Under the pieces are notes generated by a model that was not told the DNA's origin, ran no database searches, and was given only the letters and a program-made list of their open reading frames with translations. Below, piece after piece: positions 42,987-51,230 of a stretch of DNA of 64,000 bases. Position 1 is the stretch's first letter. Every line of letters begins with the position of its first letter. Both the position numbers and the translations under genes were made by a program. Source of the stretch: Mycolicibacterium arabiense (lineage in GTDB: Bacteria > Actinomycetota > Actinomycetes > Mycobacteriales > Mycobacteriaceae); NCBI RefSeq assembly GCF_010731815.2, contig NZ_AP022593.1, positions 2,046,001 through 2,110,000 of the forward strand, read 5' to 3'.

Positions 42987-44227
42987 GCCTGACCCGTGCA
43001 GGAGTTGGGGATGTCCTGACCGGTGAGCCGGTCGCGCAGCCACGGGAGCCCGTAGGTGCTGTCGAGGTCGCTGTGTCCCTGGCCGATGCTCTTCTCGATC
43101 TGGATGTGATCGCCCTGCGCGCATGCCCGGGACACGGCCTGCTCGAACCAGGCGACGTCGACGAGCGTGTCCTGCGTACCGTAGACGACCATCATCGGCG
43201 TCGTCAGCTTGTTCTGCGGCAGAGCCATCTGCGCCAACAGGTCCCGCAGCCGGTCACGGTCGGCCGGGGTCTCGGGACGCAGATCGGAGTTCTGCATCTT
43301 CGACCGCACCCGCAGGATGTCGTCGATGTCCGGCGGGAGGCAGTCCAGCAGCGCATCCCAGTTGGCCGCGGTGTAGCCGCGGCGGTACCGGTCGAGGTCG
43401 AGTTCGGGGTTCGACCACTTGAGCGTCTGCAGCACGAACACCATGGCCACGCGCTGGTCGGCGGTCAGCGTCCCGTTCCACGCGGCGTCGGCCATGCCTG
43501 CCATGTCGGCGGCAGGCGCCATCGACAGCGTGCCCATCAGATCGAGGCCCTGGCCGTAGACGCCTGCACGGTCGGCGGCCGCCCACGCGGCCATGCCGCC
43601 GAGGGAGTGACCGAAGGCCACCCACTGCGTGCTGAGGTCGGCGCCGACGCGCCGAGCCGCGCGCACGGCGTCGATCATGTTGTTGCCGAACGTCTTCGAG
43701 TCGAGGAACGGGTGGTAGTAACCCGGCACGCCGAGACCCTGGTAATCGGTCATCGTCACCGCGAAGCCGTTGAGGATCATCGCCTGCATCATGAAGCCGT
43801 TGCCGGGCAGCGTCGGGAAGCGACTGGGCGCGCACTTCTCCAGCACGCCGGTGGTGCCGTGACCGAACGAGATCACGGGCCAGCCGCCCTTGGGCGGCGT
43901 TCCCGGCGGGATCGCCACGACACCGGACACCTCGGTCGGGCTGTCGTCGATGCCGGAGGTGGATCGGTACACCACCCGCGCGTAGGTCGCGTTCGCGTCC
44001 TCGAGTTCCTCGCTGCCGTGCATCACCTCGACCGACACCAGCGATCCGGGTCCGTCGTCGGTCAGGTTGGGGGCGCCGAGTTCGACGGCGCCACCGAATG
44101 CGGGCTCGAACGTCTTCACCTTCGGCGTCTGCTCCGCCGGCGGCGGGGAGGCCTCGCGGGTGACGGGCGTACAGCCCGCGGCCACCGTCAGTGCGACGAC
44201 GGCCGTGGTCAGGATTCGCCAGGACAC
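42983..44227 (-). CDS. LIP-family alpha/beta hydrolase 5, probable lipoprotein
   Basis: The protein has 414 residues; the signal ends in VAAGC (Cys19). The nucleophile elbow reads GHSLGGM (Ser208), not the SQGG of its paralogues; the acid is Asp353 in GTQDT and the base His385 in QGHSD. YYHPFLDSKTFGNN places it between the two paralogous pairs. The GTG at 44227 has AGGTAGG upstream and lies four bases after the stop of the Wzz/kinase-like gene. It sits between two chain-length genes, which suggests that it acts on the growing or finished polymer. Confidence 0.87.
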   Translation of the reverse strand: MSWRILTTAVVALTVAAGCTPVTREASPPPAEQTPKVKTFEPAFGGAVELGAPNLTDDGPGSLVSVEVMHGSEELEDANATYARVVYRSTSGIDDSPTEVSGVVAIPPGTPPKGGWPVISFGHGTTGVLEKCAPSRFPTLPGNGFMMQAMILNGFAVTMTDYQGLGVPGYYHPFLDSKTFGNNMIDAVRAARRVGADLSTQWVAFGHSLGGMAAWAAADRAGVYGQGLDLMGTLSMAPAADMAGMADAAWNGTLTADQRVAMVFVLQTLKWSNPELDLDRYRRGYTAANWDALLDCLPPDIDDILRVRSKMQNSDLRPETPADRDRLRDLLAQMALPQNKLTTPMMVVYGTQDTLVDVAWFEQAVSRACAQGDHIQIEKSIGQGHSDLDSTYGLPWLRDRLTGQDIPNSCTGQA

Positions 44228-44231
44228 GAAG

Positions 44232-45776
44232 TCACCTACCTTCGCGTTTGGCACCGGACACCCGGTGCACCCCCGCCTGATTGATGGCCCCCGGCTGGCT
44301 GATCGCCTCGGTGGCGGCGTCGCCGTTCCCCCTCGGGCTGGGCGCGTCGGCCGCGGCCTGCTGCCGATTCGGCTTGGGCGACACCAGGTTCCGCGGAGCA
44401 TCCGACGACGGCTTCGACAGCTCGCGCTTGTGGCCGGGCTCGCAGGTGACGACGGTGCCGAGCAGTGCCGCGTTCGCGGCCTCGAGCACCTGCAGCGCGG
44501 TGCGCAGCGGCTTGGTCTTGGTGTGGCCGATGCGGGCCAGCACGATGGCACCGTCACCGATCGCCGCGACGGCGGCGCCATCGGAGACCGTCGTCAGCGG
44601 CGGGGTGTCGATCACGACGTAGTCGTACGCATCGCGCAACTCGTCGATCAGCCGCGCGGCGTTCTCGTCACCCCACAGCTGGCGGCGCGAGGTCGGCGAG
44701 GGTCCGGCGGGCAGGAGCGCGAACGGTGCGCCACCGGGTGACGGGATCACCGCGGCGGCCACGTCGTGGTCACCGGCGAGCGCCGTGCCGAGTCCACGCT
44801 GAGCGGCGCGGGACCGGTCGTCGTCGGACAGCCCGAGAGTGGTGGCCAGCGTGGGGTTGAGCATGTCGCCCTCGACCAGCAGCACGGACCGACCCGACTC
44901 GGCGAAGGTGGCGGCGAGGTCGATCGCGGTGGTCGACCTTCCGTCGCCGTGCGACGGGCTGGTGACGGCGATGACCTGTGGGCGACGCCCGGCGGGGGTG
45001 CGCGCGAACTGCAGGTTGGTGCGCAGCTCGCGGAGTCGCTCCGCGGCCAGCCCGCCGGCCTGGAGGTTCGTCACGGGCACGTCGGCGCGGCGCGGATCGT
45101 CGACGAGGTTGCCCAGCGTCCGAGACGGCGCGATCGCGTCGACGTTGTCGCGGGCACGCAGCCGGGAGTCGGCGGCGCCGAGGAGCGTGGCGAGCAGGAG
45201 TCCGACGACCAGACCGCCGGCAGCACCGAGCCCGATGAGCGTCAGCAAAGACATGCCCGCCACTTCGGTCGGGTAGTTCGCGTCGTCGAGCAGGATCGCT
45301 CCGGCAGCGGGCGTGCCGCCGCGGCGCGAGGTCTCGAGTTCGCTGACGAGCTGCACCAGCTGGTCGGCGACGGCGTTGGCATACGTTTGCGCGAGGCCGG
45401 GGTCCGGGTCGGTGACCGAGATGTCGAGCAGCACGGTCTTGGGCAGCGGTGTCGCGGTGATCTTGGAGCGCAGCGCCTCGGGGCTGATCGGCATCTTCAG
45501 CTGGTCGACGGCACGAGCCGCGACCTGCTCACTGGTGGCCAGGCCTGCGTAGGAAACGACGCGCTCCTGCGAGAACAGGTTGTTCTGGTAGGCGTCGCCG
45601 ACGGAGGTACCGCTCTGGGTCGTGACGAACAGCCGTGCGGTCGACTGGTACTCGGGAGTACTGAACAGCGTGGTGGCGTAGCCAACGCCCGCCCCAATGA
45701 GGACGGCGACCAGGACGAGCCACCAGAACCGCCGAAAGGCCCGTAGATAATCCCCGATCGCCAACGGGATCTCCAT
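44232..45776 (-). CDS. Wzz/CpsD-like chain-length protein with degenerate tyrosine-kinase domain
   Basis: The protein has 514 residues. Residues 1-205 form a Wzz domain with helices at about 17-36 and 175-199; residues about 245-450 form a BY-kinase (CpsD-like) nucleotide-binding domain. The P-loop reads SPSHGDGRST (273-282) with Arg280 where Lys is invariant in kinases, Walker A' reads VEGDMLNP with Glu302 for Asp, and Walker B is VVIDTPP. After residue 387 there is no tyrosine at all, so the usual phosphorylated tail cluster is missing. It probably works as a co-polymerase without normal autophosphorylation. ATG at 45776 begins the conserved Wzz start; ATG at 45809 is an alternative. It is first in the minus-strand operon. 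Confidence 0.87.
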   Translation of the reverse strand: MEIPLAIGDYLRAFRRFWWLVLVAVLIGAGVGYATTLFSTPEYQSTARLFVTTQSGTSVGDAYQNNLFSQERVVSYAGLATSEQVAARAVDQLKMPISPEALRSKITATPLPKTVLLDISVTDPDPGLAQTYANAVADQLVQLVSELETSRRGGTPAAGAILLDDANYPTEVAGMSLLTLIGLGAAGGLVVGLLLATLLGAADSRLRARDNVDAIAPSRTLGNLVDDPRRADVPVTNLQAGGLAAERLRELRTNLQFARTPAGRRPQVIAVTSPSHGDGRSTTAIDLAATFAESGRSVLLVEGDMLNPTLATTLGLSDDDRSRAAQRGLGTALAGDHDVAAAVIPSPGGAPFALLPAGPSPTSRRQLWGDENAARLIDELRDAYDYVVIDTPPLTTVSDGAAVAAIGDGAIVLARIGHTKTKPLRTALQVLEAANAALLGTVVTCEPGHKRELSKPSSDAPRNLVSPKPNRQQAAADAPSPRGNGDAATEAISQPGAINQAGVHRVSGAKREGR

Positions 45777-45891
45777 TCCCTTAGTAGTTTGCCGCAACCC
45801 GCTCACCATAGCCGCAGAGGCGGCATAAAGCACACCACCGGCTCGTCACGTCTAGTTGCATTCAGCGAACACAACGTCGACTATTGATTCC
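45777..45891. promoter_or_regulatory. divergent promoter region of the exopolysaccharide cluster
   Basis: These 115 bp separate the minus-strand operon (Wzz/kinase-like gene first) from the plus-strand polymerase gene, so both promoters should be here. An inverted repeat GCCGC-AGAG-GCGGC lies at 45811-45824. A GACTAT hexamer eight bases before the GTG at 45892 is a possible -10 for the polymerase gene. No convincing -35 was found for either direction. Confidence 0.4.
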
Positions 45892-47313
45892 GTGAGATGG
45901 CCGGTGCAGTCGCATTCAGAACTGTTGACGGGCATAGCCATTGTAGTCGCGGTGCCGATCGTTGCAGCTCTGGCGATCAGCGGCGGCACCAAGGCGATGC
46001 TTGCCGTGGGCGGGCTCGCTGCTGCCGCGATCGGCGTCTACGTGGGCATCCGGCACCCCCAGTGGCTCGCCTGGGGGCTTGCTGCGGCCCTGGGCTTCAT
46101 GCCCTTCGGCTACTTCCCCGGCATCCATCTGCCCATGTACCTGCCCTTTGCGGGCGGGGTGGTGTTGGCGGCGATCGTCCACCGTGGCGGCCCCGCGGTC
46201 TTTCACCCCTTGGAAAAGGCCCTAATCGTTTTCGTCCTCGTCTCCGGCGTGTCATTGATCTTCACCGGGCGAACTGTCGTCGACGTCGGAGAATTCATCA
46301 AATGGTCAGTTGCCACACTCACCGTCGTGGCATTGCTGAGGTTCCCTCGTGACGTGCTGGCCAAGTTCGGCCGCATCTACGTCTACTTTGCGGCGCTCAA
46401 CGGTCTCTTCGGCATCATCGTCGTCGCCGCCGACCCGACGCACAGGTTCATCAAGGCGTTCAGCGCCTTCGGCTACGGCCTCGTCGAGACCGGCCGGTTC
46501 GTCTACACCGACGAGGGCGCGCAACGCTTCGCCCGCCTCGGCGGCCTCTGGGTCGACCCCAACATGGCAGGCGTCGGGCTCACGATCGCGCTCGCCGTCG
46601 GAGTCCTGCTGCTGACCGGCCCGTTGCGCGTGGGTGTCGTCACCATCCTGTCGGTGGCCATTCTGCTGACGCTGAGCCGCGCGGCGATCTTCAGCGTGCT
46701 GGTCGGCGTCATCCTGGTGCTGCTCTTCCACGGCATGCGTGCCCGCAACCGCGCGCTCGTCCTCGGCGCCATGGGTGCGGTGGCAGCGGGTGCGATGCTC
46801 ACCCCCGCCGTGCGTACGCGCCTGTTCAGCTCGTTCAGCTCCGACGACGTCGGCAGTTCGGCACGTGGTGACGCGCTGCGGGCCTTCCCCGGCCAGATGG
46901 CGGGGCACTGGCCGTTCGGCCTTGGCTGGGGCCGGCCCGAGTTCAAGGACGGCAACACCGCGTTCACGCTCAACTTCGTCGCCAACGTGCCGCTGATCAC
47001 GATCTACCGCGCCGGCCTCATCGTCGGGTTCGCCTTCCTCGTGGTGCTGGCCATCGGATGCATCATGAGTTCGCGCGCCATCCGCGGCGACTCCGGGGCG
47101 CGTGCCCTCTACGGCGGCATCTTCATCGGGGTGTGCCTGGTGGCCCTGCAGCTCGACCACATGGTGGCAACCATTCAGCAGGTGACCCTGATGTTCTCGA
47201 TCCTGCTGGTGTTCCTGGTCGTCGTCGATCAAGATCAAAAATCTTCACGACACGCGCAGACCGCGGCCGAGGAACCCGTCACGAACCGGTCATACTCTCC
47301 ATTGCTCCGTTGA
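45892..47313 (+). CDS. Wzy/O-antigen-ligase-like polymerase
   Basis: The protein has 473 residues and about 12 membrane helices with a large central loop. It contains a Wzy_C-type (PF04932) core: RLGGLWVDPNMAGVGLTIALAVG, LLTLSRAAIFSVLVGVIL, then GHWPFGLGWGRPEF. In Wzx/Wzy systems it joins lipid-linked repeat units outside the membrane. The start is not certain: GTG at 45892 has a -10-like hexamer nearby, while an in-frame TTG at 45856 would add 12 residues, and neither has a ribosome-binding site. It is followed 52 bp later by a secreted glycoside hydrolase on the same strand. Confidence 0.85.
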   Translation: MRWPVQSHSELLTGIAIVVAVPIVAALAISGGTKAMLAVGGLAAAAIGVYVGIRHPQWLAWGLAAALGFMPFGYFPGIHLPMYLPFAGGVVLAAIVHRGGPAVFHPLEKALIVFVLVSGVSLIFTGRTVVDVGEFIKWSVATLTVVALLRFPRDVLAKFGRIYVYFAALNGLFGIIVVAADPTHRFIKAFSAFGYGLVETGRFVYTDEGAQRFARLGGLWVDPNMAGVGLTIALAVGVLLLTGPLRVGVVTILSVAILLTLSRAAIFSVLVGVILVLLFHGMRARNRALVLGAMGAVAAGAMLTPAVRTRLFSSFSSDDVGSSARGDALRAFPGQMAGHWPFGLGWGRPEFKDGNTAFTLNFVANVPLITIYRAGLIVGFAFLVVLAIGCIMSSRAIRGDSGARALYGGIFIGVCLVALQLDHMVATIQQVTLMFSILLVFLVVVDQDQKSSRHAQTAAEEPVTNRSYSPLLR

Positions 47314-47365
47314 TTCGCACGGGGTTTCGCAGAGGCGGGTTGCGCCAGGAAGCCTGAGGTGATCC

Positions 47366-48907
47366 GTGCGTCGCCCCACCCGCCGACCGCGACACCGAAT
47401 CGTTCTCCGGAGTGTGGCGACGCTGGCGATCGCACTGCTGACCGTGGCAGGCATCTGGTCGGCGCCGTCGACCCCACACCCTCGCATCGTCGAGGTCGCG
47501 GGCTCGAGCCGAATCACCCCGTCCCCCACCACCATCGGCTTCCACGACCCCGAGGTCTACTTCGGCACCGATGCCACGGTCGCCCAGACCTTCGACAAGA
47601 TGGTCGAGGCGGGCGTCGAGACCGTGCGCCTCATGATTCCCTGGGCGGGGGTCGAGCAAGTCCAGGGCCGGTTCGACTGGACCAACGTCGACCGCACGAT
47701 CGACGCGGCCCAACGCCGGAACATGGCGGTGCTCGGGATCATCAACTCGACACCTGCGTGGGCCGTCGCGCCGGGCGCCCCAGCCATCACCGGCCGCCCC
47801 GCCTCGGCTGCGCAGTACGCCGCCTTCTGCGAACAGGTGGCGACCCGCTACAGGGGCACGGTGTCGGCGTATGAAATCTGGAACGAACCAAACGGCTCAC
47901 AGTTCTACGCGCCGACGCCCGACCCGGCCGGCTACACGGAACTGCTGAAGGCGGCCTACCCGAAGATCAAGGACGTCGACCCGAACGCCACCGTCATCGG
48001 CGGCGTACTGGGATCGGTCATCGACTGGGGCACCTGGCTGGTCAACCCCGTCACCTTCCTGCAGAAGATGTACGCCGCGGGCGCGAAGGGATCGTTCGAC
48101 GCACTGTCGTTCCACCCCTACCAGTACACGCTCAAGTTCTCCGAGGGCTTCCCGGTCGCCAACTCACCCATGAACCAGGTGATCGCGATGCGTCGGCTCA
48201 TGCTCGCCAACGGTGATGCGGCGAAGAAGATCTGGGGCACCGAGTACGGCGAACCGATGACCGCCGCCGACGACGCCACACAGGCCGCCTTCATCAAGGA
48301 CCTGCTGACGAAGTGGCAGGAGATGCCGTACGCGGGACCGATCATGATCCACACCACCCGCGACCGCAAGACCGGCAGCACCGATCCGGAGGACGTGTTC
48401 GGCGTGTACCGCACCGACTGGTCCGCCAAGCCCAGCCAACAGGTCATCTCCGACGCCGCCACCGCCGGCATCCCGAAAACTGCTGAGTTCCAACGGTTCA
48501 GCGCCATCACCGAGCCGTCCTACGGCGAGGTGCTCAGCCCGGTCTATCGCGCGACGCCGGCGGTCTGGGCACAGGCCCGAACCGCGAGCACGCTGTACGA
48601 GACCCCCACCGGCATCATCGCCTCGCCCAACGCCGTCGCAGACAAGGCCCGACAGTACGGCGTCGTGCCGAAGACCCAGTTCGCCAACGGATACCAGGAC
48701 ATGGACTCGCCGTCGGGCATGCGGGTGTGGTGGTCAGCCGCAACGGGGGCGTTCGCCGTCGGTGGCGGCATCGTCGAGGCGTGGACGCCGCAGCTCGGGC
48801 TGGCCCTGTCCGACGAGGTGCGCGACGGCTGGGGCGTGCGGGTGACGTTCGAACACGGCTACATCACCTGGCAACCGTGGGTCGGCGCCAAGGCGTTCTA
48901 CACCTGA
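47366..48907 (+). CDS. secreted clan GH-A glycoside hydrolase with C-terminal LGFP-like repeats
   Basis: The protein has 513 residues with a signal or anchor helix (about 12-30), a TIM-barrel glycosidase domain (about 55-370; acid/base Glu174 in WNEPN, nucleophile Glu293 in GTEYGEP) and a C-terminal region (about 430-513) with QYGVVPKTQFANGYQD and WWSAATGAFAVGGGIVEAW, which resembles LGFP repeats used by actinobacteria for cell-wall attachment. GAGGTGATCC precedes the GTG. Wzy-type operons often carry such a hydrolase (PslG in Pseudomonas) to trim or release polymer in the envelope. It is a paralogue of the protein at 23509-24552. Confidence 0.88.
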   Translation: MRRPTRRPRHRIVLRSVATLAIALLTVAGIWSAPSTPHPRIVEVAGSSRITPSPTTIGFHDPEVYFGTDATVAQTFDKMVEAGVETVRLMIPWAGVEQVQGRFDWTNVDRTIDAAQRRNMAVLGIINSTPAWAVAPGAPAITGRPASAAQYAAFCEQVATRYRGTVSAYEIWNEPNGSQFYAPTPDPAGYTELLKAAYPKIKDVDPNATVIGGVLGSVIDWGTWLVNPVTFLQKMYAAGAKGSFDALSFHPYQYTLKFSEGFPVANSPMNQVIAMRRLMLANGDAAKKIWGTEYGEPMTAADDATQAAFIKDLLTKWQEMPYAGPIMIHTTRDRKTGSTDPEDVFGVYRTDWSAKPSQQVISDAATAGIPKTAEFQRFSAITEPSYGEVLSPVYRATPAVWAQARTASTLYETPTGIIASPNAVADKARQYGVVPKTQFANGYQDMDSPSGMRVWWSAATGAFAVGGGIVEAWTPQLGLALSDEVRDGWGVRVTFEHGYITWQPWVGAKAFYT

Positions 48908-48924
48908 CGTCCGACCCGGCCCCC

Positions 48925-50064
48925 TCAGCGGCCGAGGCCGGCGTGGACGAGGCCCTCGACCGCCTTCTGCGGACGCTTCTGCTCCCAGTGATTTCGGTTG
49001 ACCTCGTAGAGATCGTTGCCGACCTTCACGGCGGCGTCACGGTCGAGCAGCATCCGTCGGCACTCGGCGACGAAGTCGTCGTCGTCGTCGAACGTCGGCA
49101 TTCCGAAGAGCGTGCGCAATGACCCGACCGCCGGACCGCTGCCGACCACCGGTAGGCCCTGGCTCGCGGCATCGAGGAGCTTCACGCGCACGCCGCCGCC
49201 GGTCTTGATGGGCGCCATCAGCGCCCGGCACGTCTTGAGGAACCCGGGCAGGTCGTCGACGAACCCGAGATCCCGTACGCCGGCGGGGTAGACGGGATCG
49301 GTGGACCCCGTCTTCTTCGCACCCACGATAACGAGTTCGGCAGCCGGGATGCCCTCGGAGATCCGCGGCCACAACCGCAGCGCGACCAGGAACGCCTCCT
49401 GGTTCGGCGGCCAGTCCCGGCCACCCAGGAAGACCAGCCGGCGGCCGGTCTGCGACACGTCGATCTGCTCGATCGGCGGCAGCGTCACCTCCATGAAGCG
49501 CGCGCCGGGAACGCCGTTGGCGCGGTACATCTCGGCTTCCTCGATCTCGTAGCACCCCACCGCGTTCGCCAACTTCGCCACCCGCAGCTCGTCGCGCAGC
49601 AGCCGCGGCGCCTCGATCTTGCCGAGCATCCCACGCGTCGACAACCACACCTGCGACTCGGTGTTGATCGTGTTGATGACCATGCCCTTCTTACCGAAGT
49701 GCTTGCTGCGGATGAAGGATTCGGCCATGTAGTTGTGCTCGCAGAAGAACACGTCGTCGTCGCTCGCCTCGATCGCCGTGAGCAGCTCGTCGGTGTCGAA
49801 GCGCACGTGCACCAGGCTGCGCCGGTGCCGCAGCGCGCCGGTCAGCAGCGCCACCTTGTTCACCGGGTGCTGCACGATGCGCTGCAGCTTGAGCCCACCC
49901 TTGACGACGTCGACAACCGAGTCGCCAGGAGGCTCGTCGGAGAGGCAGATGGCGCGGATGTCGAACGACTCCGCCGCCAGGCGCAATGCCACTCGCGCGA
50001 GTTCGACGTCACCGCCGTGTTCGGTCACCGGGTCCTTCGACACCAGGAATACGACTTTCGTCAT
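48925..50064 (-). CDS. GT4-family glycosyltransferase A
   Basis: The protein has 379 residues in the GT-B fold. The N-terminal domain starts VVFLVSKDPVTEHGGDVELARVAL and the C-terminal domain has RRLVFLGGRDWPPNQEAF and APIKTGGGVRVKLLDAASQGLPVVGSG, the GT4 donor-site segment. The donor and acceptor are unknown. It is last in the six-gene minus-strand operon from 55143 and overlaps the flippase stop (ATGA). Seventeen bases separate its stop from the convergent glycoside hydrolase stop. Confidence 0.9.
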   Translation of the reverse strand: MTKVVFLVSKDPVTEHGGDVELARVALRLAAESFDIRAICLSDEPPGDSVVDVVKGGLKLQRIVQHPVNKVALLTGALRHRRSLVHVRFDTDELLTAIEASDDDVFFCEHNYMAESFIRSKHFGKKGMVINTINTESQVWLSTRGMLGKIEAPRLLRDELRVAKLANAVGCYEIEEAEMYRANGVPGARFMEVTLPPIEQIDVSQTGRRLVFLGGRDWPPNQEAFLVALRLWPRISEGIPAAELVIVGAKKTGSTDPVYPAGVRDLGFVDDLPGFLKTCRALMAPIKTGGGVRVKLLDAASQGLPVVGSGPAVGSLRTLFGMPTFDDDDDFVAECRRMLLDRDAAVKVGNDLYEVNRNHWEQKRPQKAVEGLVHAGLGR

Positions 50065-51230
50065 GAGCGGGAATCCGCCTTTCGTCGGTAGATCGCCAAG
50101 AGATAGATCACGAGCAGGATGGCGTCGGTGGCCACCGTCGCGATGGCCGCGCCGATCGCCCCGAACTGCGCAAGGGCCGCGACGGCGCCGAGCTTCACCG
50201 GCACCAGACCCAGGTTGGCGCTCAGCCGGACGACGTCGCGCCGCTGAGCGTAGAGAATCACTGCCAGAACCGAACTCATCGTCCGCATCGCACAGAAGGC
50301 GGACATGATGAGCATGGCGACGCCGAGTTCAGTGGGCGCCGGGGTCAGCAGCAGCACGATGCCGGTGATGACGACCAGTCCCCCGGTGCCCAGCCCGAGC
50401 AGCACGATGTGCTTCAGCGACGGGCCGGTCGAGAGGTCACCGCCGCTGCGGCGCAACGGTTCGTTGTAGGTCATGGCGAACGACTGCCCGATCGCTGCCA
50501 GCGCGACGGTCACCGTCACCGTCAGCGCGTAGTAGCCGACCGTCGTGTCGTCGGTGAGGAAGCCGAGCAGCAGCACGTCGCCCTGTAGGTAGAGGCACAT
50601 GCCGAGCATCTCGCCGACGAGCGCGAGGATCAGCTTCGGCGGACCGGGCACGCCGGGTCGGTGACCCCAGACGCGGCGCGCGGCGAGCACGAGCACCACC
50701 AGGTAGGGCGAGCAGTAGAGCAGGCTGGCCACCTGCAGGCTGGGGTCGTCGACCCCGAACAGGTAGCTGCCCGCGATCGCGACGCTGGTGATCTGGCGGA
50801 TGGTGTCCATGCGCCAGGTGAGCTGAGGGTGCCCGTCCCGAAAGTGCTGGCTCTGAAAGGACTTGAACACCATCTCGCCGCCGGCGATGGCGAGGCCGAA
50901 CCAGGCAATGTAGTTGACCTCGATCAGGCAGGCGCCTGCAATCATCAGCGTCAACCCGAGCAGGAACCTGCTGGTGCGCTCGGCCTGGAAGTGCTCGTCG
51001 GCCTCGCGCATCGCGCGCACGTTGAACGGGTTGTCCAGCGGCGGGCCGACGACGGCCGACAGCGCGAAACCCATGCCGTACCTGCCGTAGTCGCCGACGC
51101 TGAGCTTGCCGACCAGCGCCAGTGTCCACAGCATGCCGATGCCCCGGCCGCCGTACATCCATCCCACGGCGATCAGCGTCTTGAAGATGTTGCGCGGGGC
51201 AGCCGCGCCCGGCGTCGAGGTGTCAGTCAC
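50061..51230 (-). CDS. Wzx-like polysaccharide flippase
   Basis: The protein has 389 residues with 11-12 membrane helices, related to the MOP/PST exporters. The N-terminal IFKTLIAVGWMYGGRGIGMLWTLALVGKLSVGDYGRYGMG is the usual first helix and 'YG-Y' motif region. It is somewhat short for a Wzx (typically 400-500), so a divergent member is likely. The GTG at 51230 overlaps the upstream glycosyltransferase by eight bases. It is the only exporter candidate in the cluster, so it should move the decaprenyl-linked repeat unit to the outer face. Confidence 0.82.
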   Translation of the reverse strand: MTDTSTPGAAAPRNIFKTLIAVGWMYGGRGIGMLWTLALVGKLSVGDYGRYGMGFALSAVVGPPLDNPFNVRAMREADEHFQAERTSRFLLGLTLMIAGACLIEVNYIAWFGLAIAGGEMVFKSFQSQHFRDGHPQLTWRMDTIRQITSVAIAGSYLFGVDDPSLQVASLLYCSPYLVVLVLAARRVWGHRPGVPGPPKLILALVGEMLGMCLYLQGDVLLLGFLTDDTTVGYYALTVTVTVALAAIGQSFAMTYNEPLRRSGGDLSTGPSLKHIVLLGLGTGGLVVITGIVLLLTPAPTELGVAMLIMSAFCAMRTMSSVLAVILYAQRRDVVRLSANLGLVPVKLGAVAALAQFGAIGAAIATVATDAILLVIYLLAIYRRKADSRS

